From assembly GCF_001542875.1 (NCBI RefSeq), contig NZ_LMAF01000002.1, forward strand, positions 581,501-645,500: 64,000 nucleotides of DNA, given 5' to 3'. Below, in pieces: positions 45,523 through 54,642 of the stretch. This DNA is from Erythrobacter sp. YT30. Its GTDB lineage: Bacteria; Pseudomonadota; Alphaproteobacteria; Sphingomonadales; Sphingomonadaceae. Numbering within the stretch: position 1 is the first letter of the stretch; every line of letters begins with the position of its first letter. The notes beneath the pieces are model-generated. The model was not told where the DNA came from and did not search any database. It saw only the letters and a list, made by a program, of their open reading frames with translations. The translations under genes were made by a program, and so were the position numbers.

Positions 45523-46833
45523 ATGAACGCGCCGTTTGATACATCCCTAGCCACTGGGCCTAACGCACTATTGCAACCCGCGCCCGATCACCAAATTGCG
45601 GTGATCGGACTTGGCTATATCGGCCTTCCCACCGCAGCCGTGCTCGCCAACCATGGGTGGAATGTGTGTGGCGTGGATGTCAGCGAAGATGTCGTCAGAA
45701 CAGTAAATGCCGGCGGGGTTCACATTGAAGAGCGTGATCTCGATCAGCTCGTTCACAATGCGATTGCCTCGAAAAAGTTGACGGCTTCGACCGCGGTTCC
45801 AGCCGCGCATTTTTACTTGATTGCGGTGCCCACCCCGCTCTGTGAAAAAAATACGCCTGATGTGAGCTATGTTGAGGCGGCAGCACGTGCGATTGCACCC
45901 AAGATCTTACCCGGCGCTTGCATCATCGTCGAGAGTACCTCGCCGGTGGGAACGACCGAAAAGGTCGCGCGGATTATCGCAGAAATGCGTAGCGATCTTG
46001 CCGTGCCTGCATTTGACCAGACCCTCGACGCGCAGGCTGACATCGCGCTCGCATATTGCCCTGAACGCGTTTTGCCCGGCAAAATCGTGCACGAATTAGA
46101 GTCCAATGACCGCGTGATCGGCGGGATAACTCCAGCTTGTGCCGAAAGAGCCGCTGCACTCTACACCAGCTTTGTGAAAGGCGATTGCCTCAAAACGAAT
46201 GTCCGCATCGCTGAGACGGTTAAGCTGGTTGAGAACAGCTTTCGTGACGTGAACATCGCATTTGCCAATGAGCTATCGATGATCGCCGATGAAATCGGCG
46301 TGGATGTGTGGGACGTGATCCGGCTGGCCAATCGCCACCCCCGCGTTAATGTGCTTCAGCCTGGTCCTGGCGTGGGCGGGCATTGCATTGCCGTAGACCC
46401 GTGGTTCCTTGTGGCCGGCGCTCCTAAAGCGGCGAAGCTGGTTAGTACAGCTCGTGAAGTGAACGACTACAAGGCTGAGCACACGCAAAAACGGATAAGG
46501 GCGCTTTTGGACGCTGCGCCAGGAGGGAGAGTCGCCTTGTTAGGCCTCGCCTTCAAACCCGACATTGATGATTTCCGTGAAAGCCCCGCGCTGGAAATCG
46601 CTGCCAGTCTTGCGCCTGACCTGGGTGAGAATATGCTGGTGGTGGAACCCTTTGCTCAGACACTGCCTGCTGAATTGCAAGGCACTGGCGTGCAACTTGT
46701 GGGGCTCGACGCCGCGCTTAGTGAAGCTGAAGTGATCGTCATTTTGGTCGATCACACCGCTTTCAAACATCTGGTGTCCAATGATTTTGCTGGCAGGATC
46801 GTATTCGACACGCGCGGAATGCTTAAAAGATGA
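45523..46833 (+). CDS. wecC: UDP-N-acetyl-D-mannosamine dehydrogenase
   Basis: 436 aa. NAD-binding start IAVIGLGYIGLPTAAVLANHG, then ESTSPVGTTEKVA, the KLVENSFRDVNIAFANEL block, the catalytic-Cys motif GPGVGGHCIAVDPWFL and LGLAFKPDIDDFRESPA near the C-terminus are all present. It oxidises UDP-ManNAc twice to UDP-ManNAcA. The GPGVGGHCI motif with the following DPWF favours WecC over UDP-glucose dehydrogenase. It overlaps wecB by 4 nt. Confidence 0.9.
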   Translation: MNAPFDTSLATGPNALLQPAPDHQIAVIGLGYIGLPTAAVLANHGWNVCGVDVSEDVVRTVNAGGVHIEERDLDQLVHNAIASKKLTASTAVPAAHFYLIAVPTPLCEKNTPDVSYVEAAARAIAPKILPGACIIVESTSPVGTTEKVARIIAEMRSDLAVPAFDQTLDAQADIALAYCPERVLPGKIVHELESNDRVIGGITPACAERAAALYTSFVKGDCLKTNVRIAETVKLVENSFRDVNIAFANELSMIADEIGVDVWDVIRLANRHPRVNVLQPGPGVGGHCIAVDPWFLVAGAPKAAKLVSTAREVNDYKAEHTQKRIRALLDAAPGGRVALLGLAFKPDIDDFRESPALEIAASLAPDLGENMLVVEPFAQTLPAELQGTGVQLVGLDAALSEAEVIVILVDHTAFKHLVSNDFAGRIVFDTRGMLKR

Positions 46834-47969
46834 CGCATCCGGCAGGGCGACCGAGCATTTTGGTCGCATTCGGGACAAGGCCCGAAGCGATCAAGATGTT
46901 CCCCGTCGTGAAGGCTTTGAACGCAACTGAACGTTTTGATGTCCGCGTGGCTGTGACAGCACAGCACCGGGATATGCTAGACCAGGTCCTCAAGCTCGCT
47001 GACATCAAACCCGATATCGATCTCGATCTGATGAAGCCGGATCAAAGCCTCGATGAATTATCAGCGCGCATCATCACGCGCTTCGGCGAGGTCTTGGACA
47101 CTGAAAAGCCAGATCGAGTTCTAGTGCATGGCGATACATTGACTACGATGATGGCGACGCTTGCGTGCTATTTCAGACGCATTCCGGTGGGTCACGTCGA
47201 AGCCGGCCTTCGCAGCGGGAACATCTATTCGCCTTGGCCTGAAGAAGTAAACCGCAAGGTTACGGGGGTCATCGCCGACATGCACTTTGCCCCGACACAA
47301 AGCGCCGCAGATGCATTGGAGGCGGAAAACATCCCGGCAAAGCTGATCCATACGACGGGCAACACAGTCATTGACGCCTTGCTGCATGCCCGTTCGCAAA
47401 TCGCTTCAAACGCTGCCCTTGCCCTTCAGATCGCCGAATTGACCGCGCGATTTGCTGGCAAAAGAATCATCGCCGTCACAGCGCATCGGCGCGAGAATTT
47501 TGGGCGTGGAATGGAGCAAATTGCGGCAGCTTTACTTCAGCTTTCCGCACGCGAAGATGTGGCGATCATCTATCCAATGCATCCCAACCCTCAAGTGACA
47601 AAAGTCATGGAGCCTGCATTAGAAGGGCGCGACAACATCGCACTTGTTAAACCGCTCGATTACGTCGATTTTGTTGCAATGATGGAAGCGTGCGATCTGG
47701 TTCTGACCGATTCCGGGGGCATTCAAGAGGAAGCTCCGACTTGCGGCAAACCGATACTCGTCATGCGCGACACGACAGAGCGGCCTGAGGGTATCGCGGC
47801 GGGGACTGCTTTGCTTGTAGGCGCCAATAAAGAAGCGATCGTAAGCGAAACTAATCGATTACTTGATGACGAGGCGGCCTATTTAAGCATGTCAAAAGCA
47901 CACAACCCCTATGGCGACGGGACGGCAAGCGAGCGGATTGCCAAGATCATTTGCGCCGCGCATTGCTAG
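46830..47969 (+). CDS. wecB: UDP-N-acetylglucosamine 2-epimerase, non-hydrolysing
   Basis: 379 aa. GTRPEAIKMFPVVKAL, RVLVHGDTLTTMMATL, HVEAGLRSGN, HTTGNTVIDAL, VTAHRRENFGRGM and LTDSGGIQEEAPTCGKPILVMRDTTERPE are the typical blocks, with catalytic acids present. It makes UDP-ManNAc, the substrate of wecC in front of it, giving a complete route from UDP-GlcNAc to UDP-ManNAcA for a surface polysaccharide. Confidence 0.94.
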   Translation: MTHPAGRPSILVAFGTRPEAIKMFPVVKALNATERFDVRVAVTAQHRDMLDQVLKLADIKPDIDLDLMKPDQSLDELSARIITRFGEVLDTEKPDRVLVHGDTLTTMMATLACYFRRIPVGHVEAGLRSGNIYSPWPEEVNRKVTGVIADMHFAPTQSAADALEAENIPAKLIHTTGNTVIDALLHARSQIASNAALALQIAELTARFAGKRIIAVTAHRRENFGRGMEQIAAALLQLSAREDVAIIYPMHPNPQVTKVMEPALEGRDNIALVKPLDYVDFVAMMEACDLVLTDSGGIQEEAPTCGKPILVMRDTTERPEGIAAGTALLVGANKEAIVSETNRLLDDEAAYLSMSKAHNPYGDGTASERIAKIICAAHC

Positions 47970-47979
47970 TTTCCAGGGC

Positions 47980-48327
47980 TTAGTTTCTAGGGCCGATTAG
48001 CTGCCTCTTCCGTACGTACAGCACTGCGCAGCATAAGACCGCGAGGCTCAATCCTAGATCGCTGATCCAGTTTAACTTGAAATCGTAGAGCAGCCGATCA
48101 ACCGCATGTAGCGAGATCATCCGTCCCTTCGCCGGGGGCTGCTTGTACTGCCAAGCAAAACCTATGTCGCGACGATTATTGGAGCTGACAAGAAAGGTGT
48201 CGAGTTTGACTGTGCCCAGCTGCGATTGTCTCTGAGCGCGATCGAGCGAAGAGAGAACCAGGTCGCCTCGGCAGAAGCGCTCGACGACCTGATCAAGAGA
48301 CGATGCCGCTAAGCTAACGCGCGCCAA
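47980..48327 (-). CDS. Small hypothetical protein or C-terminal gene remnant
   Basis: 115 aa, TTG start at 48327; the frame is open back to a stop at 48358-48360 and contains no ATG. It has a C-terminal membrane helix (LGLSLAVLCCAVLYVRKRQL) preceded by KQPPAKGRMISLHAVDRLLYDF. The composition looks protein-like, and codons are reasonable, but I recognise no family. Its position after wecB and opposite strand could mean the decayed end of a polysaccharide gene. It is the only candidate gene in the 444-bp gap between wecB and ivd. Confidence 0.3.
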   Translation of the reverse strand: MARVSLAASSLDQVVERFCRGDLVLSSLDRAQRQSQLGTVKLDTFLVSSNNRRDIGFAWQYKQPPAKGRMISLHAVDRLLYDFKLNWISDLGLSLAVLCCAVLYVRKRQLIGPRN

Positions 48328-48360
48328 GAGAACACGTGCAAATCCGGAAATGAGCGTCTA

Positions 48361-48388
48361 TTGCAATGATGTTCACTCACGACATAAT
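48361..48388 (+). promoter_or_regulatory. Putative promoter of the ivd-mcc operon
   Basis: TTGCAA (48361-48366) and CATAAT (48383-48388) are spaced by 16 bp, 25 bp before the ivd start. The start itself has AGGAGA upstream. No operator could be assigned. Confidence 0.35.
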
Positions 48389-48413
48389 ATTGCCGTGACA
48401 TCTAGGAGAGATC

Positions 48414-49583
48414 ATGCGCGCGACCCCCGAATTCGATTTTCAGCTTGGTGAAAGCGCGGAGATGATCCGCGACAGCGTGAGCCGGTTCGCCGACGAGCAA
48501 ATCGCGCCGCTGGCCGAAAGGATCGACCGCGAAGACTACTTTCCCCGCGATGAACTCTGGCAGGCGATGGGCGAGCTCGGCCTGCACGGGATCACGGTCG
48601 AGGAAGAGGATGGCGGGCTGGGTCTCGGCTATCTCGAACATGTTATCGCGGTCGAAGAAGTGAGCCGAGCGAGCGCGTCGCTTGGCCTTTCATACGGCGC
48701 GCATTCCAATCTCTGCCTCAACCAGATCCGGCGTTGGGGCAATGACGAGCAGAAAGCGAAATACTTGCCTGGCCTGATCTCCGGCGAGCATGTCGGTAGC
48801 CTTGCCATGTCAGAGGCCGCCGCTGGATCAGACGTCGTCTCGATGAAGCTGAAAGCCGAAGCGGTTCAGGGCGGATATGTGCTCAATGGCACAAAGTTTT
48901 GGATCACCAACGCGCCCTATGCTGACACGCTGGTGGTCTATGCCAAGACCGACGGGCAGGCCGGATCGCGCGGGATCACCGCGTTTCTGATCGAGAAGAA
49001 CGATGAAGGCTTCTCAATTGGCCAGAAGATCGAGAAAGTCGGCATGCGTGGCTCGCCCACAGCAGAGCTGGTGTTCGACGATTGCCACATTCCAGAAGAC
49101 CGCGTGATGGGCCCGGTCAATGGTGGGGTCGGCGTATTGATGAGCGGCTTGGACTACGAACGTGTGGTGCTCGCCGGATTGCAACTTGGGATCATGCAGG
49201 CCTGCCTCGACACGGTTATTCCCTACCTTCGCGAGCGTAAGCAGTTTGGCAAACCCATCGGCAGCTTTCAGCTGATGCAGGCCAAGGTTGCCGACATGTA
49301 TGTCGCGCTGCAATCGGCGCGCGCCTACACCTATGCGGTGGCGAAGGCGTGCGATGCTGATCAGACGACACGCTTTGATGCAGCGGGCGTGATCCTGCTG
49401 TCGAGCGAAAACGCTTTCAAGGTTGCTGCGGAAAGCGTGCAGGCGCTGGGCGGCGCGGGCTACACGCTCGACTGGCCGGTCGAACGCTACATGCGCGATG
49501 CGAAGCTGCTCGATATCGGCGCGGGGACGAATGAGATCAGGCGAATGCTCATCGGTCGCGAGCTGATCGGGGCGGCGGGGTGA
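48414..49583 (+). CDS. ivd: Isovaleryl-CoA dehydrogenase
   Basis: 389 aa acyl-CoA dehydrogenase. Blocks include ARASASLGLSYGAHSNLCLNQI (IVD-like), AMSEAAAGSDVVSMKLKAE, FWITNAPYADTLVVYAKT, GLDYERVVLAGLQLGIMQ, where the Glu of DYER is the IVD-type catalytic base, and the C-terminal DAKLLDIGAGTNEIRRMLIGREL. It oxidises isovaleryl-CoA to 3-methylcrotonyl-CoA in leucine breakdown. It heads an operon with mccB and mccA, which carry out the next step. Confidence 0.92.
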   Translation: MRATPEFDFQLGESAEMIRDSVSRFADEQIAPLAERIDREDYFPRDELWQAMGELGLHGITVEEEDGGLGLGYLEHVIAVEEVSRASASLGLSYGAHSNLCLNQIRRWGNDEQKAKYLPGLISGEHVGSLAMSEAAAGSDVVSMKLKAEAVQGGYVLNGTKFWITNAPYADTLVVYAKTDGQAGSRGITAFLIEKNDEGFSIGQKIEKVGMRGSPTAELVFDDCHIPEDRVMGPVNGGVGVLMSGLDYERVVLAGLQLGIMQACLDTVIPYLRERKQFGKPIGSFQLMQAKVADMYVALQSARAYTYAVAKACDADQTTRFDAAGVILLSSENAFKVAAESVQALGGAGYTLDWPVERYMRDAKLLDIGAGTNEIRRMLIGRELIGAAG

Positions 49584-49861
49584 GCGAAACTTCTCTTGCG
49601 ATCCTTCAATGGTACGGCGCGATCTCGGGCATGATCGGCGCGCTCATCGTTTCGCTCAATCTGGGTGCGCGGAAGACCGGTTTCGGCTTCATTGTCTTCG
49701 TGACGAGTTCGCTTGCACTCATCGCATGGGGTTTTCTGAACGACGAGGGTAAGGCTGTCGGCTATCAGAATATCGGCCTGCTGGCGATCAACCTGCTCGG
49801 TGTCTATCGCTACCTGATTGCGCCCGGCGAGGAAGAAGAAAATGAAGAAGCACAGGCATGA
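49580..49861 (+). CDS. Small membrane protein in the leucine-degradation operon
   Basis: 93 aa, GTG start overlapping the ivd stop by 4 nt; its own stop overlaps mccB by 4 nt. Three hydrophobic segments: [37 protein letters not shown] and [17 protein letters not shown], with an acidic C-terminal tail. It resembles small CBU_0592-like or nicotinamide-mononucleotide-transporter-like membrane proteins, without a known function. The overlaps on both sides show it is a true member of the operon. Confidence 0.75.
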   Translation: MSETSLAILQWYGAISGMIGALIVSLNLGARKTGFGFIVFVTSSLALIAWGFLNDEGKAVGYQNIGLLAINLLGVYRYLIAPGEEEENEEAQA

Positions 49862-51465
49862 CCGCACCCGTTCTTAGATCCTCATTGGACCGCGAAGCGC
49901 CAGATGCCAAAGCCCGCTTCGAGCATAACAAGATGCTCGCGACCGATTTGCGCGCTTCCGTTGCCGAAGCCGCTTTGGGTGGCCCGGAGCGCAGCCGAGA
50001 GCGCCATGTGTCGCGCGGCAAGCTGTTGCCCCGCGAGCGCGTCGAACGGCTGCTCGATCCCGGTTCTCCCTTCCTTGAAATCGGCCAGCTCGCTGCCAAT
50101 GGCATGTATGAAGGCGACATCAACGCCGCCTCGATAATTGCCGGGATAGGCCGCGTTTCAGGCCGTCAGGTGATGATCGTGTGCAACGATGCCACGGTAA
50201 AGGGCGGCACGTACTATCCGATGACGGTCAAGAAGCATCTGCGCGCGCAGGAGATCGCACAGGAGAACCGGCTGCCGTGCATCTATCTGGTCGATTCAGG
50301 CGGGGCGAACCTGCCCCATCAGGCGGAGGTGTTCCCCGATCGCGACCACTTTGGCCGTATTTTCTTCAATCAGGCAAACATGAGCGCGCTCGGCATCCCG
50401 CAGATCGCATGCGTGATGGGCAGCTGCACGGCTGGCGGCGCCTACGTGCCGGCCATGTCAGACGAGACCGTGATTGTACGCAACCAGGGCACGATCTTCC
50501 TTGCCGGGCCCCCGCTAGTGAAGGCCGCGACGGGCGAGGAAATCAGCGCCGAGGACCTTGGCGGCGGCGACCTCCACGCCAAGAAATCGGGCGTCGTCGA
50601 TCACCTCGCCGAGAATGACGAGCATGCGCTCACCATCGTACGCGACATCGTCAGCCAGTTGGGCGCGAATACCGGCGCGGCGAAGGACATTGCGCTCAAG
50701 GACCCGCGCCCGCCCAAGTTCGATGCCGAAGATCTCTACGCCATCGTCCCCGAAGACGTGCGCGCACCCTACGACGTGAAGGAGATCATCGCGCGACTGG
50801 TCGATGGCAGCGAGTTCCACGAGTTCAAGCAGCATTACGGCTCGACGCTGGTCTGCGGCTTCGCGCATATCTGGGGCATGCCGGTCGCGATCCTTGCGAA
50901 TAACGGCGTGCTGTTTTCGGAGAGCGCACAGAAATGCGCGCACTTTATCGAGCTTGCGTGTCAGCGGCGCATTCCGCTGCTGTTCTTGCAGAATATCTCC
51001 GGCTTTATGGTCGGCGGGAAATACGAGGCGGAGGGGATTGCCAAGCATGGCGCGAAGCTCGTCACCGCGGTCGCCACCGCGACCGTCCCTAAGATCACCG
51101 TGGTGATCGGCGGCAGCTTCGGCGCGGGCAATTACGGCATGGCGGGCCGCGCCTATTCGCCGCGGTTCCTGTTCACCTGGCCCAATGCGCGCATCAGTGT
51201 GATGGGAGGAGAGCAAGCCGCGAGCGTGCTCGCCACCGTCCACCGCGACGCAGAAGCATGGACCGAGGAGCAAGCAGAAGAATTCAAAGCTCCAATCCGC
51301 CAGAAGTACGAGGACGAAGGTAACCCCTACTACGCCACCGCTCGGCTATGGGACGACGGCGTGATTGACCCGGTGCAGACCCGCGATGTGCTTGGGTTGG
51401 CCTTTGCCGCAACTCTTGAAGCCCCAATCCCCGAGCGACCAGCATTTGGCGTATTCAGGATGTAA
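49858..51465 (+). CDS. mccB: Methylcrotonoyl-CoA carboxylase beta subunit
   Basis: 535 aa carboxyltransferase. Family blocks: [107 protein letters not shown] and [30 protein letters not shown] and the [12 protein letters not shown] stretch favour methylcrotonyl- over propionyl-CoA as substrate. It transfers CO2 from biotin to 3-methylcrotonyl-CoA. Confidence 0.93.
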   Translation: MTAPVLRSSLDREAPDAKARFEHNKMLATDLRASVAEAALGGPERSRERHVSRGKLLPRERVERLLDPGSPFLEIGQLAANGMYEGDINAASIIAGIGRVSGRQVMIVCNDATVKGGTYYPMTVKKHLRAQEIAQENRLPCIYLVDSGGANLPHQAEVFPDRDHFGRIFFNQANMSALGIPQIACVMGSCTAGGAYVPAMSDETVIVRNQGTIFLAGPPLVKAATGEEISAEDLGGGDLHAKKSGVVDHLAENDEHALTIVRDIVSQLGANTGAAKDIALKDPRPPKFDAEDLYAIVPEDVRAPYDVKEIIARLVDGSEFHEFKQHYGSTLVCGFAHIWGMPVAILANNGVLFSESAQKCAHFIELACQRRIPLLFLQNISGFMVGGKYEAEGIAKHGAKLVTAVATATVPKITVVIGGSFGAGNYGMAGRAYSPRFLFTWPNARISVMGGEQAASVLATVHRDAEAWTEEQAEEFKAPIRQKYEDEGNPYYATARLWDDGVIDPVQTRDVLGLAFAATLEAPIPERPAFGVFRM

Positions 51466-51469
51466 TGCG

Positions 51470-53368
51470 ATGATCCAGAAACTCCTCATTGCCAATCGCG
51501 GCGAAATCGCCTGCCGCATCATTCGCACCGCCCGCGCAATGGGCGTGGCAACCGTCGCGGTCTATTCAGACGCCGATGCGAAAGCGCTGCATGTTCGCCA
51601 GGCCGACGAGGCAGTGCATATCGGCCCCTCGCCCGCTGCAGAGAGCTATCTCGTTGGCGACAAAATCATCGCTGCCGCCAAAGAGACCGGCGCGGAGGCG
51701 ATCCATCCGGGCTACGGCTTCCTGTCGGAGAATGCAGGCTTTGCTCAGGCGGTGATCGACGCAGGGCTGATCTGGGTCGGGCCAAAACCGTCGAGCATCG
51801 AGGCGATGGGTCTCAAGGATGCGGCAAAGAAACTGATGCGCGAGGCGGGCGTGCCGGTCACGCCGGGCTACGAAGGTGAAGACCAGTCGGTCGAGCGCCT
51901 CAATCAGGAGGCCGACGCCATCGGCTATCCCGTGTTGATCAAGGCCGTCGCGGGCGGCGGCGGCAAGGGGATGCGCAAGGTCGAAGCGGCGGCGGATTTC
52001 GAAGCCGCGCTCGAAAGCTGTCGGCGTGAGGCCAAGGCAAGCTTTGGGAATGACGAGGTGCTGCTGGAAAAGTGGATCACCTCGCCCCGCCATATCGAGG
52101 TGCAAGTCTTCGGCGACAGTCACGGCAATGTCGTCCACCTGTTTGAGCGCGACTGCTCATTGCAACGCCGCCACCAGAAGGTGATCGAAGAGGCCCCCGC
52201 CCCCGGCATGGACGAGGCAACCCGCGAGGAAATCTGCGCCGCCGCCGTGCGCGCCGCCAAGGCGGTCGATTACGAGGGCGCAGGTACGATCGAGTTCATC
52301 GCCGACGCCAGCGAAGGCCTGCGCGCGGACCGCATCTTCTTTATGGAGATGAATACACGCCTGCAGGTCGAGCACCCGGTAACCGAGGAAATCACCGGAG
52401 TGGACCTGGTGGAGTGGCAGCTGAGAGTGGCGGCGGGTGAGCCGATCCCAGTGAAGCAGGACGAGCTGAGCATCAACGGTTGGGCCATTGAGGCGCGACT
52501 GTATGCGGAGGACCCGGCGAAAGGGTTTTTGCCGAGTACGGGGCGGTTGGAATATCTCAATGTGTCGGACTATCTGGCGCGGGTCGACACGGGCGTAGAA
52601 CAAGGTGCAGAGGTTAGCCCATTTTACGACCCAATGATCGCAAAGGTTATTTGTCACGGCGAAGATCGCGCGAGCGCGATTGAGGCCCTGCGCCGGTCTA
52701 CCGCTAATGTTCAAATCTACCCGATCAAGCAGAACGCTTGGTTCCTTTTCAGGCTTCTCCACCTTGAAGACTTCGTCACAGGCGATATGACTACTGGCTC
52801 GATTGGCAATCATCTTGAAGCGCTCACGGAGGCTCCAAAAGCGCCAATCTCTCTACTCGCGATGATGGCCAACGACCTGCTTTTTGCAGACGTATTTGGC
52901 AGCGACTTTGCAAAACTCGAAGGGATTGGCGGCTTTCGTCTGAATGCCTCTCGGAAAGAGACTATGACAGTTCTCGTCGATGGCGAGGCAATCGAGGTGA
53001 CGCCGGACAGCGACGATCCTGACGCGTTTGTGCTGCATCTCGACCATTCTGGGCATAGTGGGCAGCTGCTCTTCAAGAACGGCGCTACGTTTAAGATGGA
53101 GCCCTATCGCTACGATTCCGGCGGCCACGCCTCCGCCGCCGACGGCGCGATCCTCGCCCCCATGCCCGGCAAGGTGATCGCCGTCGATGTGGCCGAGGGC
53201 GACGCAGTCACCGCTGGCCAGCGCCTGATGGTGCTCGAAGCGATGAAGATGGAGCATGCGCTCACCGCGCCCTTCGACGGGATCGTAACCGAGCTTTCCG
53301 CCAATGAAGGAGGACAAGTCCAAGTGGAAGCGATCCTGTGCGTGGTAGAGCCGTTCAAAGAGAACTGA
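51470..53368 (+). CDS. mccA: Methylcrotonoyl-CoA carboxylase alpha (biotin) subunit
   Basis: 632 aa. The ATG at 51470 gives MIQKLLIANRGEIACRIIRTARA; a longer open frame is only antisense-like overlap with mccB. The biotin carboxylase part has ANRGEIACRI, AVAGGGGKGMR and MEMNTRLQVEHPVTEEI. The biotinyl domain near the C-terminus carries LEAMKMEH with the biotinylated Lys near residue 593. Bases 52621-52980 (residues about 384-504) are about 51% G+C, against about 70% in flanking 120-bp stretches. The reading frame is nonetheless intact. Confidence 0.93.
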   Translation: MIQKLLIANRGEIACRIIRTARAMGVATVAVYSDADAKALHVRQADEAVHIGPSPAAESYLVGDKIIAAAKETGAEAIHPGYGFLSENAGFAQAVIDAGLIWVGPKPSSIEAMGLKDAAKKLMREAGVPVTPGYEGEDQSVERLNQEADAIGYPVLIKAVAGGGGKGMRKVEAAADFEAALESCRREAKASFGNDEVLLEKWITSPRHIEVQVFGDSHGNVVHLFERDCSLQRRHQKVIEEAPAPGMDEATREEICAAAVRAAKAVDYEGAGTIEFIADASEGLRADRIFFMEMNTRLQVEHPVTEEITGVDLVEWQLRVAAGEPIPVKQDELSINGWAIEARLYAEDPAKGFLPSTGRLEYLNVSDYLARVDTGVEQGAEVSPFYDPMIAKVICHGEDRASAIEALRRSTANVQIYPIKQNAWFLFRLLHLEDFVTGDMTTGSIGNHLEALTEAPKAPISLLAMMANDLLFADVFGSDFAKLEGIGGFRLNASRKETMTVLVDGEAIEVTPDSDDPDAFVLHLDHSGHSGQLLFKNGATFKMEPYRYDSGGHASAADGAILAPMPGKVIAVDVAEGDAVTAGQRLMVLEAMKMEHALTAPFDGIVTELSANEGGQVQVEAILCVVEPFKEN

Positions 53369-53394
53369 CGCGTTTCTTTGTCGGCCCTCTTAAA

Positions 53395-53481
<87 letters not shown>

Positions 53482-53678
53482 ACACAGCCGGAGTAGGTTT
53501 AAACCGTTCCGGGGTAGGCGCGGGCCAATAGCGAGCACTGGCCTTGGATGTCAACGCAAATACTCTGATTGCGGGGCACTTAGACGAGGGAACTCTTGCC
53601 CGCGCGAGCGCATTGCCTCAATGAGCCTCGCGAGTTCATTCACGTAACAATCAGATCACACCCAAAGAGCATCGCTTT

Positions 53679-54641
53679 ATGACCACGTCTTCGCCTTTAT
53701 CGGAAAAGCTGATCACCGTTTTCGGCGGCAGCGGCTATATCGGGCAGTATGTCGCGCAGAGCCTGCTTTCGCGCGGCGCGCGGCTGCGAATTGCGAGCCG
53801 GAATCCCGAGAAAGCCTTTGGGTTGAAACCGCTGGCTAATCTTGGGCAGCTCCAGTTTGCGCGGTGCGACATTATCAAGGAGGAGAGCCTGCGCGCAGCG
53901 CTGCACGGGGCGGATGCAGTCGTGAATCTGGTCGGCGCATTCGAGGGCAATCTGACTGAACTGATGGGTGAGGCTCCGGGGCAAATGGCGAGTATCGCCT
54001 CTGAGAACGGTGCGAGCGCATTTGTTCATGTCAGCGCGATTGGACCGGATGAAAATTCAAGCGCGGAGTATGCCCGCGGCAAGGCAATTGGCGAGAAACG
54101 CGTTCTTGAAGCTTTCCCCAATGCCACCATTCTCCGGCCTTCCATTGTGTTTGCCAAGGATGATAACTTCCTCAACTTGTTTGGTCGGATGATCGAGACC
54201 CTGCCCGCGCTTCCAGTTTTCGGCCCTGATGCCAAACTGCAATTGGTTTACGTCGATGACGTGGCTGAGGCAGTTGCGGTCGCTCTTGAACTTCCCGAAA
54301 AACATGGCGGCGCGATATACGAACTGGGCGGTCCGGAACAGCTCAGCATGATGGAAATCAATGAGCGGATCGCAGAGGCGCAGGGTCGCAAGCGTACATT
54401 TTTCGCTATGCCCGACGGCCTCTCATCTTTATTCGCAGCTATGCCGTTGACGCCGATGAGCCGTGACCAGTGGACATTGCTCAAGCCCGGGAGCACGGTT
54501 TCGGGCGAGCATCGCACTTTTGCCGATCTCGGCATAGAGCCCAAGCCGCTCGGCCTTTTCCTGGACAAGTGGATGACGCGCTATCGCAAGCATGGCCGAT
54601 TTGGCCTCAGCAATGAGCGCGCCAAACAGCGCGATCAATAG
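53679..54641 (+). CDS. NDUFA9-like NAD(P)-binding protein
   Basis: 320 aa atypical short-chain dehydrogenase. It starts ITVFGGSGYIGQYVAQSLLSRGARLRIASRNPEKA, has FVHVSAIGPDENSSAEYARGKAIGEK with Tyr and Lys near the usual catalytic places, and LRPSIVFAKDDNFLNLF. This matches the alphaproteobacterial complex-I accessory homologue NDUFA9. Complex I genes are not in the window. Its stop is one base from that of the convergent hydrolase. Confidence 0.85.
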   Translation: MTTSSPLSEKLITVFGGSGYIGQYVAQSLLSRGARLRIASRNPEKAFGLKPLANLGQLQFARCDIIKEESLRAALHGADAVVNLVGAFEGNLTELMGEAPGQMASIASENGASAFVHVSAIGPDENSSAEYARGKAIGEKRVLEAFPNATILRPSIVFAKDDNFLNLFGRMIETLPALPVFGPDAKLQLVYVDDVAEAVAVALELPEKHGGAIYELGGPEQLSMMEINERIAEAQGRKRTFFAMPDGLSSLFAAMPLTPMSRDQWTLLKPGSTVSGEHRTFADLGIEPKPLGLFLDKWMTRYRKHGRFGLSNERAKQRDQ

Positions 54642-54642
54642 A

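Noticed and set aside
50515..51273. 252-codon open frame opposite mccB
   Set aside because: High-G+C antisense shadow; the sense strand encodes all carboxyltransferase motifs.
51365..51469. Possible N-terminal extension of mccA into mccB
   Set aside because: The biotin carboxylase fold begins at the ATG at 51470; the extra residues are only the out-of-frame reading of mccB.
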